This document shows positions 1-7,806 of a stretch of 64,000 nucleotides of DNA, piece after piece; the stretch's first letter is position 1; the number at the start of each line of letters is the position of its first letter. The notes beneath the pieces were generated by a model. That model had not been told where the DNA came from. It was given only the letters and a program-made list of their open reading frames with translations, and made no database searches. Both the position numbers and the translations under genes were made by a program. The DNA is taken from positions 55,260 to 119,259 of the forward strand of contig NZ_WHNZ01000048.1 of assembly GCF_013141725.1 (NCBI RefSeq), written 5' to 3'. Source of the DNA: Paenibacillus planticolens (lineage in GTDB: Bacteria > Bacillota > Bacilli > Paenibacillales > NBRC-103111).

Positions 1-307
1 AAACTTTTTTCTGAAATTCCGTGCCCTGCAAATCCAGTTCCCCGTCAAAGACGAGCCGTTCCCCTCGAAAATATTCCTCCAGCTGCGCTACTACCGGCGC
101 CAGACTTGACACATCCTCTTGCAGCCGGGTCATCTTGCCGAACCAGCGTGCTGCCCATTCAAGCAGCCCCTCTTGATTCTGAGCCATGGTACCGAAAGCG
201 ACACGGCACAGTCCCTTGGATGTCGTGACGAGGACTAACGCCCCAATGGGCGCAGCGACCTCCGTATAATACAGGACGTTCGAAACAGCCTGCTGATCTT
301 GTGTCAT
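1..307 (-). CDS. ogt: methylated-DNA--protein-cysteine methyltransferase (partial, N-terminal part)
   Basis: The complement from 307 translates as MTQDQQAVSNVLYYTEVAAP..., ending within the LQGTEFQKKV segment at the window edge. The N-terminal ferredoxin-like domain followed by TEFQ-K-V is typical of O6-alkylguanine-DNA alkyltransferases of the Ogt/MGMT family, which repair alkylated guanine by suicidal transfer to a cysteine. The catalytic PCHR motif lies outside the window, so activity cannot be checked. Its ATG overlaps the queG stop codon (ATGA), so the two are probably translationally coupled and sit downstream of lepB and queG on one transcript. Confidence 0.85.
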   Translation of the reverse strand, partial: MTQDQQAVSNVLYYTEVAAPIGALVLVTTSKGLCRVAFGTMAQNQEGLLEWAARWFGKMTRLQEDVSSLAPVVAQLEEYFRGERLVFDGELDLQGTEFQKKV

Positions 308-1470
308 GTTGATTCCTTCTCCCCTGTGTCCGAAGTTGCTTGACGGATGGCTGCGACAGCCTTCTCAATATCCTGCAGCACAGCCGGCTCTTGCTCCGCT
401 CCTTGGGCTTTGCCCAGCGCAGCCTCAGCGTCTTCGCCGCCTATCCGCCCCAGCGCCCATGCTGCCGTTGCCCTAATCTCTGGCCGCGGATCGGTCCGCA
501 GCAGCTCGCTGAGAACCGGCACGGCGGTTCTGTCCTTGAAATTCCCCAGCGCGATGATCGCATTGCGCTGGATGGGCTTTTTGCCCCTCCAGGAAGCCGC
601 GATGCGTCCGTATTGTTCTTTGAAATCCTTGTTCGTCATTGTGAGCAAGGGAATCAGGAGCGGCTTGACCTTCTCGGGGTCGGGCTCGAACTCCGGATGA
701 TGCGTCCAATTCATCCCTTTGTTCTTTGGGCAGACGATCTGGCAGGTGTCACAGCCGTAGAGCCGGTTGCCGATTTTGAGCTTATATTCGTCTTCGACAT
801 ATCCCTTCGTCTGGGTGATAAAAGAGATGCAGCGGGACGAATTCAATTGTCCCGGTCCGACGAGCGCTCCTGTAGGACATGCGTCGATACATATCGTGCA
901 GTCGCCGCATTGGTCCATCATCGACGTATCAGGTCTAAACGGAATATTCGTGATGATTTCGCCCAAATAGACCCACGAGCCCCATTCGGGGGTAATGACG
1001 GCGCAGTTTTTGCCGGACCAGCCGATGCCGGCCCGCTCCGCGACAGCGCGGTCGACCAGCACGCCGGTGTCGACCATGCTTTGCAATCGCGCTTCAGGCA
1101 CGCGCTCCGCGATGAAAGCCTCCAGCTTCGCGAGCCGATCGCGAAGCACATCATGGTAATCGCTCCCCCAAGAGGAGCGCGAAATGATTCCCCGATACGC
1201 CCCAGGCTCGGATCGTGGCGGGTTCGCCAGCTTCGACGGGTACGCCACCGCGATGGAGATGATCGAGCGCGGCGCGTCGAAGCTCAGCTCGGGACGCACC
1301 CGCTTCTCGATATTCGGCTCCTCGAAGCCGGATTCAAACCCCTTCTCGCGGTGGCGGAGAAGGATGTCTTTCAGTTCCGTGAACGGCTCCGCACTCGTGA
1401 AGCCGATCTTATCAATACCGAGAGATGGCGCGGCTTCCACGATCTCTTGCTGTAATTTGCTGATGTCCAC
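304..1470 (-). CDS. queG: epoxyqueuosine reductase QueG
   Basis: Catalyses the last step of queuosine synthesis in tRNA, reducing epoxyqueuosine with a cobalamin and two [4Fe-4S] clusters. The protein has the characteristic cysteine runs CGDCTICIDACPTG and, further on, CDTCQIVCPKNKG, followed by a C-terminal HEAT-like repeat segment (AIIALGNFKD, ATAAWALGRIGG). The reading frame is open from an ATG at 1494, directly after the lepB stop. The GTG at 1470 is better placed, about 7 bases after AGGAGAGGTG, and gives 388 residues, near the family length. The 3' end overlaps the ogt start by 4 bases. The TTG at 1476 is another possible start. Confidence 0.93.
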   Translation of the reverse strand: MDISKLQQEIVEAAPSLGIDKIGFTSAEPFTELKDILLRHREKGFESGFEEPNIEKRVRPELSFDAPRSIISIAVAYPSKLANPPRSEPGAYRGIISRSSWGSDYHDVLRDRLAKLEAFIAERVPEARLQSMVDTGVLVDRAVAERAGIGWSGKNCAVITPEWGSWVYLGEIITNIPFRPDTSMMDQCGDCTICIDACPTGALVGPGQLNSSRCISFITQTKGYVEDEYKLKIGNRLYGCDTCQIVCPKNKGMNWTHHPEFEPDPEKVKPLLIPLLTMTNKDFKEQYGRIAASWRGKKPIQRNAIIALGNFKDRTAVPVLSELLRTDPRPEIRATAAWALGRIGGEDAEAALGKAQGAEQEPAVLQDIEKAVAAIRQATSDTGEKEST

Positions 1471-1494
1471 CGCCAAACACCTCTCCTCTCTCAT

Positions 1495-2100
1495 TTAGAG
1501 CTTCTCGGCCATCGAGAATGGCCATAGCACACACTCGGCCCGGCCTTGGATCAGACTAGTCGGAACTTCCCCGAACCTGCGGCTATCGGCACTTGCCGCC
1601 GCATGGCGGTTATCGCCCATCACGAAGACGCGGCCCTCCCCGACGCGCGTCGGACCAAAGTCGCCGTCCTCGATGGCCGAATCGGTATACGGCTCGTCGA
1701 CCTTCTCGCCGTTAACATACAGAGCGCCTCCTCGGCCCTGTACCTCGTCGCCTCCGACGGCGACAACCCTTTTCACCAAAAAAGGGTGGTGCGTAAAGTC
1801 ATACTCCTCCGTCTCCTTGAGAATGACAATCTCTCCGCGCTGAGGCGCTTTAAAGTACGTAATGGCCTTATTCACAAACAGCCATTCTCCCTCTTGAAGT
1901 GTAGGGTCCATCGAATGACCGCGAACCGTAGACAAGTTAAAACCGAATTGATGCACAAGAATAACGACAAGAAGAGCTACGAGAATGGATTTCGTCCAAT
2001 CCCACAGCTCATGGGTCAGGCTTCTTACCTCTGTTTGATTAACATGCTTGGGCTGTGAAGCCGCTTGATTCGATTCATTTCGGCCTACAAAGAAGCTCAT
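1495..2100 (-). CDS. lepB: type I signal peptidase
   Basis: A 201-residue membrane-bound signal peptidase of the Bacillus SipS/SipT type, which cleaves signal peptides from exported preproteins outside the membrane. One N-terminal membrane segment lies at about residues 38-52. The catalytic serine is Ser63 in RGHSMDPTL and the general base is Lys110 in LVKRVVAVGGDEV. The C-terminal box MGDNRHAAASADSRRFG is also present (box E, usually GDNR..S.DSR). The start has GGAGGAGCCTGA directly upstream, and the ATG follows the stop of the DUF402 gene with no gap, suggesting an operon with queG and ogt. Confidence 0.95.
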   Translation of the reverse strand: MSFFVGRNESNQAASQPKHVNQTEVRSLTHELWDWTKSILVALLVVILVHQFGFNLSTVRGHSMDPTLQEGEWLFVNKAITYFKAPQRGEIVILKETEEYDFTHHPFLVKRVVAVGGDEVQGRGGALYVNGEKVDEPYTDSAIEDGDFGPTRVGEGRVFVMGDNRHAAASADSRRFGEVPTSLIQGRAECVLWPFSMAEKL

Positions 2101-2655
2101 TCAGGCTCCTCCGTTCCTATGCTTTTCCCACTGCTCATAATAATGCATAACCAAATCGTCTTGAAAAGGAGACTTGTCCGTGTTCACCAGCTCCAAGACA
2201 GCGGCAAGCCCATCCTTTACCTTCGTTTCGACAAGGTTCGAATAATGATAATTTAGCTTATGACGTTCATATTCATCTTGATCGACGATATGCACGGAGC
2301 GATCCGGCATTCGAATCACATCAAGGTCGTAGTCGATATAAGTCAGCACTTGCTGAGTGACATACATGGGAGACGCCACGTTGCAGTAATATCTCACGCC
2401 TGTATCTTCAATAAGCGCAACGATGTTGAACCATTGTTTTGGAATGAAAAAAGAGACGCCCGGAATACGGCTGACCCATTCCTTGCCATCAGCTTCCTGA
2501 ATCTTCGTCTGGCTATTAATAAACACCATCATCTCTTGCCGGAGATGGTCGGGATGAAGGATGTGCGACGGTACCCGCCAATTTGTGAGCCACATCCGGT
2601 GTAAATGTCCGTCATGTTTGAAGCTTTTTATCACATAAGGCGCGAAATTCTCCAT
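2101..2655 (-). CDS. DUF402 family protein, probable nucleoside tri-/diphosphate phosphatase
   Basis: A 184-residue soluble protein of the DUF402 family. The core is visible as a beta-rich stretch (HRMWLTNWRVPS, WFNIVALIEDTGVRYYCNVASP) followed by YIDYDLDVIRMPDRSVHIVDQDEYE, the conserved acidic metal-binding stretch of the family. Staphylococcal relatives have been characterised as nucleoside tri-/diphosphate phosphatases, so that activity is inferred, not shown here. GAGGAGCTTTGAGAC precedes the ATG. It lies first in the run DUF402-lepB-queG-ogt, which abut or overlap. Confidence 0.85.
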   Translation of the reverse strand: MENFAPYVIKSFKHDGHLHRMWLTNWRVPSHILHPDHLRQEMMVFINSQTKIQEADGKEWVSRIPGVSFFIPKQWFNIVALIEDTGVRYYCNVASPMYVTQQVLTYIDYDLDVIRMPDRSVHIVDQDEYERHKLNYHYSNLVETKVKDGLAAVLELVNTDKSPFQDDLVMHYYEQWEKHRNGGA

Positions 2656-2796
2656 GTCTCAAAGCTCCTCTATTGATAGCTGCCGATAAGTTCCCCTAGT
2701 ATATAGAAAAGCATATCTGACCCCCAATTGCAATGGCGGCACCGATATGCTTCCCTCGATCCAAATCTATTCAATTCTACGGCATGCAAACAGCGA

Positions 2797-3228
2797 TTAC
2801 ACGCTGACTTTCTTCACAATGCTCAACCGATGCGCAGCACGGGAAAAATCAGATGTACTATAACCTGCCGATTCATACACAGGGAGTACGACTTCATTAT
2901 GGACGTCGACCGTTACCATAATTTTGTTCACGTTCCGATGGAGGAACCTCATTTTCATTGCTTCGATCAAAGCTTTACCGATACCTTTACGCTGATACTC
3001 TGTGGCAACTGCAATTCGATAGTAATACCCGTTGTTGTTGTCGATAGTGCCAATAATCATGCCCACGATTTCTGATTCTTCTTGTGCAACCAGCACAAGC
3101 TCCGTATCCCAAGAAAGTTGACGAGCAAATGCTTCCATCGTTTCCTCATAGCAGGTTTCCGACAAAACATCCTGTAAGAGTGATGTCACCAAAGAGGTAT
3201 CACCAAGCTGAAATGAACGAACATGCAT
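2797..3228 (-). CDS. GNAT family N-acetyltransferase
   Basis: A 143-residue single-domain acetyltransferase. The acetyl-CoA binding motif A is visible as RIAVATEYQRKGIGKALI (R/Q-x-x-G-x-G/A type), preceded by a beta-strand region MIIGTIDNNNGYYY and followed by YESAGYSTSDF. The substrate cannot be told from sequence. The frame extends to a TTG at 3243, but the ATG at 3228 has GGGAGAG at proper distance. A sigma-A type promoter (3268-3296) ends about 40 bases upstream. It is monocistronic, with no co-oriented gene before it for 1.5 kb. Confidence 0.85.
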   Translation of the reverse strand: MHVRSFQLGDTSLVTSLLQDVLSETCYEETMEAFARQLSWDTELVLVAQEESEIVGMIIGTIDNNNGYYYRIAVATEYQRKGIGKALIEAMKMRFLHRNVNKIMVTVDVHNEVVLPVYESAGYSTSDFSRAAHRLSIVKKVSV

Positions 3229-3267
3229 ACGGTTCTCTCCCAATCCCCTATTAATTTGTTAGGATTA

Positions 3268-3296
3268 AATTTATGGTATTTTAGTAAATACGACAA
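3268..3296 (-). promoter_or_regulatory. sigma-A type promoter of the GNAT gene
   Basis: On the minus strand, -35 TTGTCG (3296-3291), a 17-base spacer and -10 TAAATT (3273-3268). Predicted start near 3261, about 33 bases before the ATG at 3228. Confidence 0.5.
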
Positions 3297-3365
3297 AAAA
3301 GGACGGAATCCTGCTGAAAATGTGTTAAAATTCACAAAAATCTTGGTTTTTTTCTAGAAACCTCT

Positions 3366-3393
3366 TGAAAGCGCTTAAATGCAAGCGTTTTCA
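3366..3393. promoter_or_regulatory. inverted repeat resembling paired cre / LacI-family operator
   Basis: TGAAAGCGCTT and AAGCGTTTTCA form an 11-bp inverted repeat (10 of 11 paired) around six bases. Each half also lies in a cre-like 14-mer with one mismatch to TGWAANCGNTNWCA. It lies about 70 bases upstream of the GNAT promoter. CcpA or a relative could bind here; no sugar gene is adjacent, so the role is open. Confidence 0.35.
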
Positions 3394-3558
3394 ACAAATT
3401 GCGCGCAAATCGTCTCTATTTCGTTTAGTTAGCCTGAGCTGGGGTTCTTCTTACTTTCATATCCGTGGCGTGGGCATGTCAAACTCTTCGCCCTACGAAG
3501 TGTGGTGGGGTAAATCGGCTTAGCAGACCCGAGACGAGCACATTATCGCCCCGACCGA

Positions 3559-3737
3559 GGGAACTACATTCCCTTATTTAGTCGAAAAATGGAATAACAG
3601 AGTTCGAAGGGGAACTACAGGGTCTTATTTCACACTAGGTGCCCAATTGCCTGTCCATTATGGTGAAATAGCGGACCATAGTTCCCTTTCAACCGCTCAA
3701 TGGGCTGTTTTCGGCAAAATAACGCCCTGTAGTTCCC
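3559..3737. repeat. four-unit FFRR intergenic element, family 1, copy 1a
   Basis: Four 21-base units start at 3559, 3610, 3666 and 3717 (spacing 51, 56, 51). The first two read forward (GGGAACTAC...TTATTT), the last two are inverted (AAATA...AGTTCCC). The first unit contains the dyad GGGAA-CTACA-TTCCC. The spacers of the left and right halves are also partly complementary (GTCGAAAA against GCCGAAAA on the other strand), so the whole 179 bp is an imperfect palindrome. Near-identical copy 1b lies exactly 902 bp to the right, and the similarity extends left of the element to about 3515. Confidence 0.9.
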
Positions 3738-3820
3738 CAATCTGCCCTCCAAGCGTTGAAACCGCCCCCTCACCGCACAAAAAAGCAAACTATACTTACT
3801 CTACCTGCAACTGGAGTCGA

Positions 3821-4385
3821 TGGGTTGGTGAGGCTGGTGAGGCTGGTGAGGCTGGTGAGGCTGGTGGGGTTGGTGGGTATGCTAGGTCTGGTGAGGCTGG
3901 TGGGTCTGGTGGGTCTGGTGGGTCTGGTGGGTCTGGTGGGCTTGGTGAGTCTGGTGAGGCTTGGTGAGTCTGGTGAGGCTGGTGGGCTTGGTGGGTATGC
4001 TAGGTCTGGTGAGGCTGGTGGGTCTGGTGGGCTTGGTGGGTTTGGTGGGTTTGGTGAGTCTGGTGAGTTTGGTGGGTTTGGTGAGTCTGGTGGGTTTGGT
4101 GAGACTGGTGGGTTTGGTGGGCTTGGTGGGCTTGGTGGATCTGCTGGATCTGGTGAGTTTGCTGGGCTTGCTGGGCTTGATTGGTCTGCTGGATCTGGTG
4201 AGTTTGCTGGGTTTGGTGGGTCTAACTGGTTTGGTGCGTTTGATGGGGCTGATGGATTAGTGGGGTTGGTGGGTCTCATGAGGTTGATGAGTTTGATGAG
4301 TTTGATGGGGCTGATTGGTCTGCTGGATCTGTTGGGCTGGATGGGTCTCGTGAGTTTGGTAAGTTTGGTGCGTCTGATGGGTTTC
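3821..4385. repeat. 9-bp G-rich minisatellite (GGTGRGKYT)n
   Basis: About 560 bases made almost wholly of 9-base units of the form GGTGAGGCT, GGTGGGTCT or GGTGGGTTT, with extreme strand asymmetry (the plus strand has few A and C). All frames stay open for long stretches because the unit is a multiple of three, giving Gly-x-x, Leu-Val-x or Pro-rich translations. None has a convincing ribosome site or a non-repetitive domain, so I do not call a gene. The right part is more diverged (GATGGGGCTGATG...), as in an ageing tandem array. Confidence 0.85.
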
Positions 4386-4460
4386 GCGGACTTTAGATCA
4401 GTGGGCTTAATCTGCCCAGTGAGCCCGAGACGAGCACATTATAGTCCCGGCCGATTCAAG

Positions 4461-4639
4461 GGGAACTATATTCCCTTATTTAGTCGAAAAACGGAATAAC
4501 GGAGTTCGAAGGGGAACTACAGGGTCTTATTTCACACTAGCTGGTCAAATGCCTGTCTACAATGGCAAAATAGCGGACCATAGTTCCCTTTCAACCGCTC
4601 AATGGGCTGTTTTCGGCAAAATAACGCCCTGTAGTTCCC
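4461..4639. repeat. four-unit FFRR intergenic element, family 1, copy 1b
   Basis: Units at 4461, 4512, 4568 and 4619 (51, 56, 51), each exactly 902 bp from the matching unit of copy 1a. Homology to copy 1a runs from about 4417 to 4640 and is nearly perfect over the right half. The two copies are therefore long direct repeats flanking the minisatellite. Confidence 0.9.
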
Positions 4640-4642
4640 CTT

Positions 4643-4760
4643 GCTCCGCAGACCTAGCCGCCTCTGCGAGCTTCGCAGTTCCGCCAGCTCCGCTGACCTG
4701 GCCGCCTCTGCGAGCTTCGCCAGTTCCACCAGCTCCGCATACCCGGTCGGCTCCTTAGGC
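4643..4760. repeat. short tandem repeat, period 44-45 bp
   Basis: GCTCCGC(A/T)GACCT(A/G)GCCGCC-type units start at 4643, 4687 and 4732 (the third partial). The minus-strand frame gives Ala/Glu/Leu-rich peptide with no recognisable family. It lies between element 1b and the stop codon of the MFS gene. Confidence 0.6.
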
Positions 4761-4807
4761 TCCACCGGGGCCACCGGCTCGCAGATCTCGCCCCCTGCTG
4801 CCAGCAG

Positions 4808-6010
4808 CTAGATCACACCGGATTGTGAGACAGCCTGTTTAGGCCCCCGATATTTATAGAAGAACGCCACTCCGATGAGCGCCAAACCATTGATGGCAAA
4901 AACGAGCGGAATCCCAAGCCAACCGCCCAAGAAGCCGCCGATGATCGGCCCGACCATCGTTCCCAACTGCGTAGACGATTGATTCAAGCTAAAGGCCCTG
5001 CCCCGAAAGCCGGGATCCGTAAACTTCACAATTAATGCGTTCAGCGCCGGATAGACGGCGGCAAAGAACAGCCCGTAGCTGAACCTCAAAATACCGAAAG
5101 CCAACAAATGATGGGTGCCTAGCTGCAGCAGATTGCCGATGCCTCCGCCCAAAAGTCCGATGAAAAGCGTTTTGGAGTAGCTGAATTTCTGTCCGAGCTT
5201 GCCCCATCGAGGCGCTGCAATGACGGTCGCTACGCCGACTGCTGAGAAAATGATGCCCGAGCTCAGGGACGCGGAGCTTTGACTGCCTCCCATTTGCAGC
5301 ACATAGATGGTTAGCAGCGGCTCGACGATCATGACGGAGGTCGCCACCAGCATGGTGACGCCGAGGATGACCAGAAAAGGTCTGTTGTGCGCAGCCAACT
5401 TCAAATCATCCAGGACGCTGGACCGCTCAGCCGAGCGGTTGAAGTTCTTTTCCTTGGCCCCGAACAGCCCAATGAAAGCCGCAACCAGGACCACGCAACC
5501 GGAAACGAGGAAAGACTCTCTGTTGCCTACCCAATGGCTGACAAAACCGCCGACTAACGGACCTATCACACTTCCGGCCGCGCCTGCTGTCGACATGACG
5601 CCAAGTGCATACCCGACTTCCTTCTCCGGCGTGTTCGTAGCGACCAGCGCAATCGCGGCGGGAACGAAGCCGGCAAGCAGCCCCTGCAAAATTCGCACAA
5701 CCAGGAAAAGATATGGATCATGAACGAAAAAGGTGGCGAAATAAAGTACGCTTAAACTGAACCCCGAACGGATGAGCATCGGTTTGCGGCCATATTTGTC
5801 AGCAAGCGATCCCCAGTAAGGGGCTATTAAAGCGCTCGCTAAAAAGGTGATGCCGAATGTAATGCCCGACCATGCTTCAAGCCCTTTATCAATCCCGAGT
5901 TCCGTGTGCAGGAAAATCGGCAAGAAGGGAACGGATATGGTGTAGGCCATCCCGCAGAAAAAAACGCCGATCCATAATGTAACCAGATTTCGCTTCCAAG
6001 AAAATTCCAT
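4808..6010 (-). CDS. MFS transporter, drug-efflux type
   Basis: A 400-residue protein with 12 predicted membrane segments, beginning MEFSWKRNLVTLWIGVFFCG. The MFS signature between segments 2 and 3 is clear (YWGSLADKYGRKPMLIRSG), and the segment-5 antiporter-type region reads GVMSTAGAAGSVIGPLVGGF (motif C, gxxxGPxxGG), pointing to a proton-driven exporter. Substrate unknown. GGGGGAGAGCAC precedes the ATG. Three TATCGG hexamers lie upstream (minus strand, 6072-6125) and may be regulator sites, but their spacing is irregular. Monocistronic. Confidence 0.88.
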   Translation of the reverse strand: MEFSWKRNLVTLWIGVFFCGMAYTISVPFLPIFLHTELGIDKGLEAWSGITFGITFLASALIAPYWGSLADKYGRKPMLIRSGFSLSVLYFATFFVHDPYLFLVVRILQGLLAGFVPAAIALVATNTPEKEVGYALGVMSTAGAAGSVIGPLVGGFVSHWVGNRESFLVSGCVVLVAAFIGLFGAKEKNFNRSAERSSVLDDLKLAAHNRPFLVILGVTMLVATSVMIVEPLLTIYVLQMGGSQSSASLSSGIIFSAVGVATVIAAPRWGKLGQKFSYSKTLFIGLLGGGIGNLLQLGTHHLLAFGILRFSYGLFFAAVYPALNALIVKFTDPGFRGRAFSLNQSSTQLGTMVGPIIGGFLGGWLGIPLVFAINGLALIGVAFFYKYRGPKQAVSQSGVI

Positions 6011-6152
6011 GTGCTCTCCCCCTGCTGCTTCATAATTACACTTGTACGCTCAACCATTTTCTCAAACTCTCCCGATAGCTCATCTTCCGATAAGCTTATT
6101 TTATCATCTTTAGACCGATAGTAGAAATTATGGATCGAGGATGCACAAATAG

Positions 6153-6185
6153 AGGTTGTCCCAAAATAGACTTTTGGTACAACCC
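6153..6185 (-). terminator. terminator after the TrkH gene
   Basis: Minus-strand hairpin GGTTGT-CCAAAAG...CTTTTGG-ACAACC type: arms GGTTGTACCAAAA and TTTTGGGACAACC around a short loop, with a weak T-rich tail. It lies about 55 bases past the TrkH stop. Confidence 0.55.
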
Positions 6186-6239
6186 CTTTCCGCTGCACGT
6201 TCGCTCTGCAATTGCTCCGAGGGTACGTTTTCAACGGGC

Positions 6240-7592
6240 TTATCCAATCATAATTTTACCTTCCGGGTGACGGTAACGCTCTTTCTCCGGCAGCGGAATC
6301 AAAATGTAGGCGAGCGTGACAGGTCCAAGCCGTCCAACGAACATGAGAATGGCCAGAAACACTTTGCCGAATTCCGTCAGCTGCGACGTTAATCCTAACG
6401 ACATCCCCGCGGTGGCATAGGCCGAGGTGACCTCAAACAATACGCCAAGGAACGAGAATCTCTCCGTTATGGTGAGGATGATGGTTGAGATGACGATTAA
6501 AGAGAAGGACAGCAGCGTAAATGTAATTGCCTTATAAATGCGATCTTTTGAAATACGCCGGCGGAACAGCACGATTTCTTCATTGCCCCGCATCATGGCC
6601 AGAACCGCGCCGACGAGAATGACGAAAGTCGTCACCTTGATGCCTCCGCCGGAGGAACCGGGCGAGGCCCCGATAAACATCAGGATAATGATAAAAAACT
6701 GTGTCGCCTGCCGCATCGAAGGAATATCGATGGTATTGATGCCTGCTGAACGGGAGGACACCGACTGCAGCAGCGAGCTGAGCAGCTTGCCCACGGGGGA
6801 GAGCGGCTGCAGCGTATGCGTGTTGGTGAATTCGAATATCAGGATGACCAGGGCGCCAACGAAAATTAATGCCGCGGACGCGCTGAGTACGACCTTACTG
6901 TGCAGCGTTAGTTTTTTATTCTTGGGAAAGGTCAGCAAGTCGGAGATTACGATAAATCCAATCCCGCCGAGAATGACCAGCAGCATGGAGACAATGTTCA
7001 CGAACGGATCCTCGACATAATGCATCAGAGAGCCCGGCCGGTCAGAGAACCCACCGAACAGATCGAATCCGGCATTGTTGAAAATAGAGATGCTGTGAAA
7101 GATGCCGAAGTACACAGCCTGACCGATTGGCAGCTCAAACGACCAACGGATGGTAAATAGCACCGCGCCCGCCAATTCTATGTAGAGCGCATAGATGAGC
7201 ACTTTGCGGACAAGCCGGACGATCCCTTCCGTAGACTCATGGTTCATCGCTTCCTGCAGAACAAGACGCTCCTGAAAAGAGATCCGTCTGCGCAGGACTA
7301 ACGCAATAAGCGTGGACATGGTCATAAAGCCAAGACCGCCGATTTGGACAAGCAGAATGAGTACAATTTCCCCAAAAGTGGATAAATGCGCGCCTGTATT
7401 GATAACAGAAAGTCCGGTTACGCAGGTGGCTGAGGTCGCCATAAAAAGAGCGTCGATCCATGTCATCTTACCTTCGCCTGAGACGGAGATGGGCAGCGAC
7501 AGCAGGAGTGACCCCGTCACGATCATCAAAATAAATCCAAGTGCCAAAACTTGAGGCGGACTTAAGCGAAATCTTCTAATCTTATTTAACAT
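6240..7592 (-). CDS. ktrB: TrkH/KtrB family potassium uptake channel subunit
   Basis: Membrane subunit of a Ktr-type K+ (Na+-coupled) uptake system, 450 residues. The four M1-P-M2 repeats are recognisable from pore-loop segments around TSATCVTGLS, NNAGFDLFG, SRSAGINTID and TSAYATAGMSLG, each holding the filter glycine. It pairs with a cytosolic RCK-domain protein (KtrA/KtrC), which is not in this window, so the partner must be encoded elsewhere. The frame runs on to a TTG at 7628, but the ATG at 7592 has GGAG 9 bases upstream and fits the promoter at 7628-7656, whose start point would lie inside the longer frame. Confidence 0.9.
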   Translation of the reverse strand: MLNKIRRFRLSPPQVLALGFILMIVTGSLLLSLPISVSGEGKMTWIDALFMATSATCVTGLSVINTGAHLSTFGEIVLILLVQIGGLGFMTMSTLIALVLRRRISFQERLVLQEAMNHESTEGIVRLVRKVLIYALYIELAGAVLFTIRWSFELPIGQAVYFGIFHSISIFNNAGFDLFGGFSDRPGSLMHYVEDPFVNIVSMLLVILGGIGFIVISDLLTFPKNKKLTLHSKVVLSASAALIFVGALVILIFEFTNTHTLQPLSPVGKLLSSLLQSVSSRSAGINTIDIPSMRQATQFFIIILMFIGASPGSSGGGIKVTTFVILVGAVLAMMRGNEEIVLFRRRISKDRIYKAITFTLLSFSLIVISTIILTITERFSFLGVLFEVTSAYATAGMSLGLTSQLTEFGKVFLAILMFVGRLGPVTLAYILIPLPEKERYRHPEGKIMIG

Positions 7593-7627
7593 TTCGGGCA
7601 GCTCCGTACACAATTGAGTTTTCGACA

Positions 7628-7656
7628 ATTGTATAATCTGGCAGATGTATTGTAAA
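7628..7656 (-). promoter_or_regulatory. sigma-A promoter of the KtrB gene
   Basis: Minus-strand -35 TTTACA (7656-7651), 17-base spacer, -10 TACAAT (7633-7628). Predicted transcript start is near 7621, giving a leader of about 30 bases to the ATG at 7592. No c-di-AMP riboswitch is recognisable between here and the divergent kinase gene. Confidence 0.6.
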
Positions 7657-7806
7657 GAGCGGTCTTTTGCTCGGAGCTCTTTGCCTCTAAAATAGCTCTC
7701 TGTGCCTAAATATTATTTTGTATAGGCAGGAATAGGTACGATCTTAATAGAAACATGTCAATGGGTATCTTAAAGCTTAAGTAAAGCCCCTCACCGGGAG
7801 GTAGTT

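Noticed and set aside
340..1455. Long open frame of 371 codons on the plus strand opposite queG
   Set aside because: Mirror of a well-supported queG coding sequence; no ribosome site and a composition typical of an antisense shadow.
3756..4499. Long open frames in the minisatellite on both strands (Gly-x-x, Leu-Val-x, Pro-rich)
   Set aside because: A 9-base repeat keeps all frames open. No ribosome site, no unique domain, and the ends run into the repeat elements.
7593..7806. Possible c-di-AMP (ydaO) riboswitch before the potassium channel gene
   Set aside because: The predicted transcript leader is only about 30 bases and none of the conserved ydaO motif is seen.
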